Source: Bacteroidales bacterium
GTDB lineage: Bacteria; Bacteroidota; Bacteroidia; Bacteroidales; UBA932
DNA: 25,301 nt
Assembly (NCBI GenBank): GCA_017551425.1
Contig: JAFZLQ010000022.1
Span: forward strand, 1-25,301
Direction: 5' to 3'
The translations under genes were made by a program, and so were the position numbers. Below, piece by piece: positions 20,979 through 25,301 of this stretch. Within the stretch, counting starts at the first letter, position 1; each line of letters begins with the position of its first letter. Below the pieces are notes generated by a model, which worked only from the letters and a program-made list of their open reading frames with translations, was not told the origin of the DNA and searched no databases.

Positions 20979-21278
20979 ATGCAAGGAGACGATTATAGAA
21001 TTCTGGTGGACACCGTAGAGAACGGGGTGCGTCACATTACGGCCGCTCCCAGTGCGCTCGTGTGTTCAAAACTGATTGATTTCGACCTGATTGACGGCCG
21101 GATTCACAATCTCCGGTATCTGGCCGGCTGCCACGGAAACCTCCAGGCCCTCGGCGCCCTCCTTGAGGGCATGCCCACGGAGTTCGCCCTGGAGCGGCTC
21201 ACCGGAATCAACTGCTCCGGCCGCGGCACTTCCTGCTCAGACCAGTTTGCCCGCGTCCTGAAACAAGTCTTAAAATAA
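20979..21278 (+). CDS. TSCPD domain-containing protein
   Basis: The 99-residue protein matches the small TIGR03905-type TSCPD family of unknown function. A conserved cysteine is followed by IDFDLIDGRIHNLRYLAGCHGNLQALGALLEGM, and the C-terminal signature appears here as GRGTSCSDQFARVL, with Ser in place of Pro in TSCPD. Cysteines at about 29, 51, 79 and 86 are the residues typically conserved and could bind a metal or cluster. The ATG at 20979 gives about 15 residues more at the N-terminus than usual, and no better ATG lies downstream before the domain. It follows aspS by 22 bp and ends 6 bp before the 86-bp element copy C. Confidence 0.8.
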   Translation: MQGDDYRILVDTVENGVRHITAAPSALVCSKLIDFDLIDGRIHNLRYLAGCHGNLQALGALLEGMPTEFALERLTGINCSGRGTSCSDQFARVLKQVLK

Positions 21279-21284
21279 ACGAAC

Positions 21285-21370
21285 GTTCACCTCGGTCCAA
21301 AGGATGGACCGACGAGCACGTTTTGAGCGTTTTTTGTTCACCTCGGTCCATCTTTTGGACCGAGGTGAAC
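21285..21370 (+). repeat. 86-bp structured element, copy C (RAYT-associated family)
   Basis: It has the same three 14-nt boxes, two hairpins and T-rich linker as copies A and B. It differs from copy A at four positions, two in the linker (CGAGC for CAAAC), one in GAGCG and one in the second loop. It fills the convergent gap between the TSCPD gene (ends 21278) and the beta-barrel gene (stop at 21379). Confidence 0.92.
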
Positions 21371-21378
21371 AGTCTTAT

Positions 21379-22674
21379 CTAGAATATTACCCTGTAACCG
21401 GCGGAAAGGCGGAAAGACCAGGGGTGGGCGGTGTAGTAGGACTCCGAAGAATTCTCGGAAACCGAACGGTACACGACGCCCGGCTGGAGGAAGAACGCTC
21501 CGTGCTTCCAGGGTGTCAGCTGCAGGCCGGCGTTGAGACTGCCTGAAAGCACGAGGTCTCCGGGGAAATCGCGTCCGGTATCGGAATCCTGGCGGCCGAG
21601 GTTGTCCACGGAAGTCCACGAACGGGCGACGCCGTATTCCAGCTCGGGGCCTGCGGAGATGTATGCCGACAGGAAAGCCAGTTTAAGCGGTGTGTAAACA
21701 ACCCTGAGGGGCACTCCAAGGTAGTCCAGAGTCTCTTCCGTACCGGAAAGCATGTTGCCGCTGGCGGAGTATCTGGAGGACCCGAGACGGGTGTACTGAA
21801 GCCCGCTTTCTATGCCCAGGCGCCTGGTGAAGTTGAAAGTGAAAAGAAGTCCGAGCTGATAATCGATATGCTGCGACGTGGTGATCTCGGTCGGCCGGTT
21901 GCGGCTGACGAGGGCCATGGCGCGGGCAGCGGACGAAGACCTGGTCCCGGTTGACATGCCGTACACGGTTTCCGTTCCGGAGACCGAGCTGCCGGGCATG
22001 CCGCCGCCCACGAAGCTGGCGGCAAGAAGCGGACGGGTGCGCCTGACGCTCCTGGAAAGCGGGACCACGGTGCCGCCGCCGGTAGAAGGAGCCGGAGACA
22101 CCTCGGAAGGCGCAGGAGAAACCCCAGAAGGAGCCGGAGAAACCTCGGAAGGCATCGGCTCTGCAGAAGGTGCCGGAGACACCTCGGAAGGCGCAGGTTC
22201 TGCGGGAGGTGCCGAAGACTCCTCGGAAGAAGCCGGCTCTCCAGAAGACGCAGAATCCGGAGCAGGAGACTGTTCCGTAATGGTGTCGGCAGAGGGGGCC
22301 TCCTTAACGGCCTCCTCAACGTCAGCCTTGACCGCCGCCTCAACCGCCTCTTCGGAAACACCGTCAACAGGATCTTCAGCAAACTCTTCCTCAAGATCCA
22401 TTTCATCCTGCTCCACCGCCTCGGCAATAATGGAAGACTCGGGCCCGACGGGACTGTACGTATCCGTATTGCGGAGCAGCACGAATGCGGTGACGGCGGC
22501 GGCTACCCCTGCGAGCGACCACCATACCGGCGCCATCCGGCGGCCGAAGATGCGGCTCCACAGCCCGCCTCCGGCGCCCGCCGTCTCTATCGCCTCCCAG
22601 AGCCCCTCCGGAGGCGTCGATTCAAACTCCGACATTCTTTCCCGGAGCTTGTCGTTCCAATTCCTGTCAGCCAT
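21379..22674 (-). CDS. Anti-sigma-like N-terminus, TM helix, Pro/Ser/Glu linker and outer-membrane beta-barrel in one protein
   Basis: The 431-residue protein has a short cytosolic part (1-45; WNDKLRERMSEFESTPPEGLWEAIE, a pattern common in proteins encoded next to Bacteroidota ECF sigma factors), one membrane helix (about 49-67, WWSLAGVAAAVTAFVLL), an acidic then Ser/Pro/Ala/Glu-rich linker (about 70-205) with SEVSPAPS-type repeats, and a C-terminal region (about 210-431) of alternating strands ending in YRVIF, like small PorT/OmpA-type barrels. There is no N-terminal signal peptide; the internal TM may act as a signal anchor. It overlaps the sigma factor gene by 8 bp and is probably its regulatory partner. 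Placement of one chain in both membranes is an inference from the domains. Confidence 0.8.
   Translation of the reverse strand: MADRNWNDKLRERMSEFESTPPEGLWEAIETAGAGGGLWSRIFGRRMAPVWWSLAGVAAAVTAFVLLRNTDTYSPVGPESSIIAEAVEQDEMDLEEEFAEDPVDGVSEEAVEAAVKADVEEAVKEAPSADTITEQSPAPDSASSGEPASSEESSAPPAEPAPSEVSPAPSAEPMPSEVSPAPSGVSPAPSEVSPAPSTGGGTVVPLSRSVRRTRPLLAASFVGGGMPGSSVSGTETVYGMSTGTRSSSAARAMALVSRNRPTEITTSQHIDYQLGLLFTFNFTRRLGIESGLQYTRLGSSRYSASGNMLSGTEETLDYLGVPLRVVYTPLKLAFLSAYISAGPELEYGVARSWTSVDNLGRQDSDTGRDFPGDLVLSGSLNAGLQLTPWKHGAFFLQPGVVYRSVSENSSESYYTAHPWSFRLSAGYRVIF
22081..22245 (-). repeat. Coding tandem repeat (Ser-Pro-Ala-Pro-Ser-Glu-Val units)
   Basis: Imperfect 21-33-bp units built on CCTTCCGAGGTGTCTCCGGC-like sequence encode variants of PAPSEVSPAPS in the linker of the barrel protein. 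Such arrays are prone to length change, which would alter the span between inner membrane and barrel. Confidence 0.75.
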
Positions 22675-23227
22675 TCTTCTTCCTGTATTCTTTAATTTCG
22701 CGCGCCAGGCATGCCTTGGCCCTCAGGAACTGAGAGGCCGAGGAATTCTCCTTTATGCCCAGCATCGCGGCAATTTCCTTATGCGGTTTCTGTTCAAAAA
22801 CGAAGAGGTTGAAAACCGTCCTGTAGCCGTCCGGCAGACGCTCTATCATGCCCTGGAGCACGTCCAGGGGCACATCGTCCACGGCGGGGTCTTCGTCTTC
22901 AGGCGGCTCGGGCAGACCCTCCACCGGCAGGAGCCTCTTCTCCCCCCTCAACTCATGCAGGGAGCCGTTCACGACTATCCTGGTGAGCCAGGCCCTCAGC
23001 GACCCCTCGCCGCGGTAACTGAAGCTGCCGAAACGCTTGAATATGCTGATGAACGCCTCCTGCAGCACGTCCTTCACGGCATCTTCGCTGCCCAGATATC
23101 TCCTGGCGACGGCTGTAAGGTAGCCAGCATAGCGGTCGTACAACTCCCGCTGGCCACGGGAATCACCGTTGCCTACCAGCCGTACCAACTCTTTCTCGGA
23201 CAGGCTATTTGCGCGAAATGAACTCAA
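22667..23227 (-). CDS. ECF-type RNA polymerase sigma factor
   Basis: The 186-residue protein has region 2 (ELYDRYAGYLTAVARRYLGSEDAVKDVLQEAFISIFKRFGSF, about 28-70, with the promoter-melting helix and the DVLQEAF motif) and region 4 (LPDGYRTVFNLFVFEQKPHKEIAAMLGIKENSSASQFLRAKACL, about 130-175), without sigma region 3, which defines the ECF class. The start is uncertain: no ATG is available near the N-terminus, and the TTG at 23227 gives MSSFRANSLSEKELV, overlapping the NigD-like gene by 23 bp. It is followed by its probable membrane-bound partner with an 8-bp overlap, so the two are translationally coupled. Confidence 0.92.
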   Translation of the reverse strand: MSSFRANSLSEKELVRLVGNGDSRGQRELYDRYAGYLTAVARRYLGSEDAVKDVLQEAFISIFKRFGSFSYRGEGSLRAWLTRIVVNGSLHELRGEKRLLPVEGLPEPPEDEDPAVDDVPLDVLQGMIERLPDGYRTVFNLFVFEQKPHKEIAAMLGIKENSSASQFLRAKACLAREIKEYRKKNG

Positions 23228-23864
23228 ATCCTGCGCTCGTCCTCCCTCCTGAAGTGTTCAACCAGTTTACCTTCACCGGCACGGATCCGGCGCCGGTTTC
23301 TGGCATATAATCATTGATGTCGAAATAAACTATTCCCTCTGCGTAATCGTCACGTGCGTCACCGTGGGCGTCGTGCACGAGGTCGAACTCGCCGTTCCCG
23401 CGGGAAACCAGCGAGATATCATGATGTACTGCGGACTCGCCCCACCAGGCGGCGTAATGCACGGTGAGGTAGCCGTCTTCCACGGAAGTGATGCCGGAAT
23501 CAAGGACTATGTCGATGCCGTCGGCAAAGGCGCCTGCGGAAAGGACGGGGCCGCGGTCGAGCTCCTGTATCCACTCCGTATGTACATGTACTCCATAGAC
23601 GATGAACGACCCGAGGGCGCGGCACGGGCCGTTGTAGGCATACGTTTCCATCGGCACCAGGCGCTCATCGTTCCCGCGAAGGAAATAAACGCTTCCGTCC
23701 GCATCCTGCTTTACGGAGACCACGAATTCATGGGGCATGCCGTCGCACTCAGAGACATATCCGGTATCGGGATAACGATCGGAGTAGTCCCCTGCCGCAC
23801 ACCCGGCGGCGAGCAACAGCACGACGCCCCATAATAATATGTATTTTGCTTTCATTCCGACCAT
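23205..23864 (-). CDS. NigD-like lipoprotein
   Basis: The 219-residue protein has a lipoprotein signal (KYILLWGVVLLLAAGC) and a two-part beta-rich body resembling the NigD-like families of Bacteroidota: an OB-like first half (DGSVYFLRGNDERLVPMETYAYNG...RALGSFIVYG) and a second half in which DGYLTVHYAAWWG precedes HHDISLVSRGNGEFDLVHDAHGD. NigD proteins are surface or periplasmic and of unclear function. The start is ATG at 23864, overlapping the YfhO stop by one base; ATG 23855 is equally possible. It sits between YfhO and the ECF sigma factor, in the same overlapping run. Confidence 0.65.
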   Translation of the reverse strand: MVGMKAKYILLWGVVLLLAAGCAAGDYSDRYPDTGYVSECDGMPHEFVVSVKQDADGSVYFLRGNDERLVPMETYAYNGPCRALGSFIVYGVHVHTEWIQELDRGPVLSAGAFADGIDIVLDSGITSVEDGYLTVHYAAWWGESAVHHDISLVSRGNGEFDLVHDAHGDARDDYAEGIVYFDINDYMPETGAGSVPVKVNWLNTSGGRTSAGFEFISRK

Positions 23865-25301
23865 TAAATACGCGATTCGCCGGAATCTTGCGTACGATGG
23901 GGAATCTTTGCGGAGAAAATGAGGCCGAGGCTCAGCAGGCTCAGGATGAACAGCAGCAGCGAGCTCGCGCGGGAGACGGCGGCGCCGACGGCGTAGGACG
24001 ACGGCTCGAAACTCATCTCCAGCCTGTGCTCACCCGCCGGCAGCTCGATGCAGCGCAGCAGCCCCCCGGCAACAGAACCGGCCTCATCGGACCCTCCGGC
24101 ATACAGTTCTATGGGCAGCTGCGTACCGTCTTCGAGGCGCGCCACCCAGCCTGCCGGATAGTAAACCTCGCTGAAGACGGCGAGGCCGCCGGCGTCGGAC
24201 TCATACCCGTATGCGAGGCGGTTGGGGCTGTAGGATTCAAGCTCTATCTCCCCTTCCCCGGACTCGAACCAGGCATTGCCCCTGGCGTAACGGTAGCGCA
24301 GCGGAGGGTAGTCTCCGCCGATGATTATATAGCGGCAGTTGAGGCTGGCGAGACTCTCCAGATACGGCAGGGCGTCCTCGGCCTCCCCTATCGTAGCGGC
24401 GCCGTTTATGGCCCCGGAAAGGGTTGCGAGGTCTTTGTTGAGGCGGGAGTCGATATACTCCTGATAGCGCTGGAGCTTGGCCGGAGAGTATCCTCCGATG
24501 CTCTTGTGCCAGTAAGAAGGATGCGAATCGTTGAAGATGCTGCCGGTGAGGTCCGCCACGCGGAACGAAGGGTCTGAGTCGTCGAGGATCATCTCGTCAA
24601 CCGGGCGCTTGTCGAACCCGGACAGGAAGGATTTGGGGGTGACGAAATCGTCGTGGCCGAGGTAGCGTTTGCCGGCGAGGAAAAGGTCGAACAGCACCAG
24701 CACGCATACCAGGACGGCGGCGGGCAGGACGCGTTTTCCCGAGCCGCAGCCCCACAGGAGCACGACGGCTGCTGCCGCCACAAGCAGCATGGAGCGCAGG
24801 GCGTCTTTCCACAGAAGGGAGATGCGGTCTGCTATGAGGGCTCCTACGAGAACGTCCGGCTGGCCGGCGTCGCCCGCGCCGGTGAAGGCGCCAAACATAC
24901 CCTGGAGGCAAGCCAGCAACAGTATCAGGCCAAGCGTAACCCCGCCTGCGGTAAGCACCTGACGGCGCAGGACCGCACCGCCTTCGGCCTCCTTCACTAT
25001 CTTGTCGAGCATCAGGAAGCCCAGCAGAGGCAGGGTGAACTGCAGCAGCACCAGTATCATCGACACCGTCCTGAACTTGTTGTACAGCGGTACGAACTTG
25101 TAGAACAGGCTGGTCAGCGGCATGAAATGATAGCCGAGGGCCAGCAGCATCGCCAATAAGGTAACAGCCAGCAGCCACCATTTCTCCTTGCCCTTCCAGT
25201 ACATGAGTCCGAAGATGAACAGGAATATGGTGACGGCGCCCATGTACATGGGACCGGCGGTAAACGGCTGCGGCCCCCAATAGACGGGCATGTGCTTGCG
25301 C
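23864..25301 (-). CDS. YfhO family membrane protein (5' part beyond the window)
   Basis: YfhO proteins are large multi-span membrane proteins with a GT-C-like fold, linked in some Firmicutes to lipoteichoic acid glycosylation; their role in Bacteroidota is not settled. The visible part is the C-terminal ~475 residues. The frame stays open to the right edge (R-K-H before the first Met), so the start lies outside. Hydrophobic helices are seen at about 15-30, 38-55, 78-95, 112-130, 165-185, 190-207 and near the C-terminus (440-460). Between them is a large soluble part including FDLFLAGKRYLGHDDFVTPKSF, HPSYWHKSIGGYSPAKLQRYQEYID and YYPAGWVARLEDG, which are typical of YfhO. It is the first visible gene of the run leading to the sigma factor. 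Confidence 0.88.
   Translation of the reverse strand, partial: RKHMPVYWGPQPFTAGPMYMGAVTIFLFIFGLMYWKGKEKWWLLAVTLLAMLLALGYHFMPLTSLFYKFVPLYNKFRTVSMILVLLQFTLPLLGFLMLDKIVKEAEGGAVLRRQVLTAGGVTLGLILLLACLQGMFGAFTGAGDAGQPDVLVGALIADRISLLWKDALRSMLLVAAAAVVLLWGCGSGKRVLPAAVLVCVLVLFDLFLAGKRYLGHDDFVTPKSFLSGFDKRPVDEMILDDSDPSFRVADLTGSIFNDSHPSYWHKSIGGYSPAKLQRYQEYIDSRLNKDLATLSGAINGAATIGEAEDALPYLESLASLNCRYIIIGGDYPPLRYRYARGNAWFESGEGEIELESYSPNRLAYGYESDAGGLAVFSEVYYPAGWVARLEDGTQLPIELYAGGSDEAGSVAGGLLRCIELPAGEHRLEMSFEPSSYAVGAAVSRASSLLLFILSLLSLGLIFSAKIPHRTQDSGESRI

Overview
The window looks like a chromosomal segment of a Bacteroidales bacterium (phylum Bacteroidota). The evidence is: the Bacteroidota-type promoter element TAnnTTTG, sometimes with TTTG about 20 nt upstream, in front of most transcription units; an S46 dipeptidyl-peptidase; an EF-G2-type elongation factor paralog; a NigD-like lipoprotein; an ECF sigma factor followed by a one-polypeptide TM/beta-barrel partner; and a YfhO protein. 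Base composition is visibly GC-rich in the coding regions, as in Alistipes or Cryptobacteroides-like gut lineages. The genus is inference only.

Layout. 1-161: a degenerate 22-bp repeat array. 162-5593 (minus strand): a tightly packed operon, thrA-type aspartate kinase/homoserine dehydrogenase, M20 peptidase (probably DapE-type), dapB, dapA, dapD. Together these take aspartate toward diaminopimelate/lysine and homoserine; asd and the DAP aminotransferase are not in the window. Divergent from it at 5631 are murB and a small membrane protein, so two cell-wall precursor units share a 37-bp divergent promoter region. 7072-11915 (minus): rnhB, S46 peptidase, mrp, a 130-bp palindrome, rsmA. 11929-12634: an XRE regulator with a candidate operator, tandem repeats and a 61-aa ORF leading into an EF-G2-like gene (12668-14761). 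14882-18118 (minus): a two-gene unit encoding a peptidase S51/ATP-grasp fusion and a lipoprotein serpin. 18245-19099 (minus): a REP-associated tyrosine transposase (RAYT). 19190-21278: aspS and a TSCPD-domain protein. 21379-25301 (minus): YfhO (cut by the window edge), NigD-like lipoprotein, ECF sigma factor and its probable membrane partner, each overlapping the next.

The most interesting content is repetitive. (1) An 86-bp structured element occurs three times without any length change (6981, 18153, 21285). One copy begins 6 bp after the stop of the RAYT gene; the other two fill convergent intergenic gaps. This looks like a RAYT/REP pair of a non-canonical, GTTCACC-ended type. (2) A second element, core TGTCATTTCGA...GAGAAATC, has entered three housekeeping genes (M20 peptidase, thrA, rsmA) without breaking them. 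It is translated in different orientations and frames, and it is expanded to a 21-bp, frame-keeping tandem repeat in the M20 gene but to a roughly 22-bp repeat in the non-coding array at the left edge. (3) A 130-bp palindrome with perfect 29-bp arms fills the mrp-rsmA gap.

Other points of note are the S51 peptidase/ATP-grasp ligase fusion, an EF-G paralog lacking the catalytic His and switch I Thr, a serpin with an inhibitory hinge and a predicted Cys-Ser reactive bond, a cysteine-rich tail on the S46 peptidase, and several promoters whose -7 element lies only 4-8 nt from the start codon, suggesting leaderless or nearly leaderless mRNAs. No tRNA, rRNA, CRISPR array or prophage was recognised, and no gene-free stretch exceeds 300 bases.
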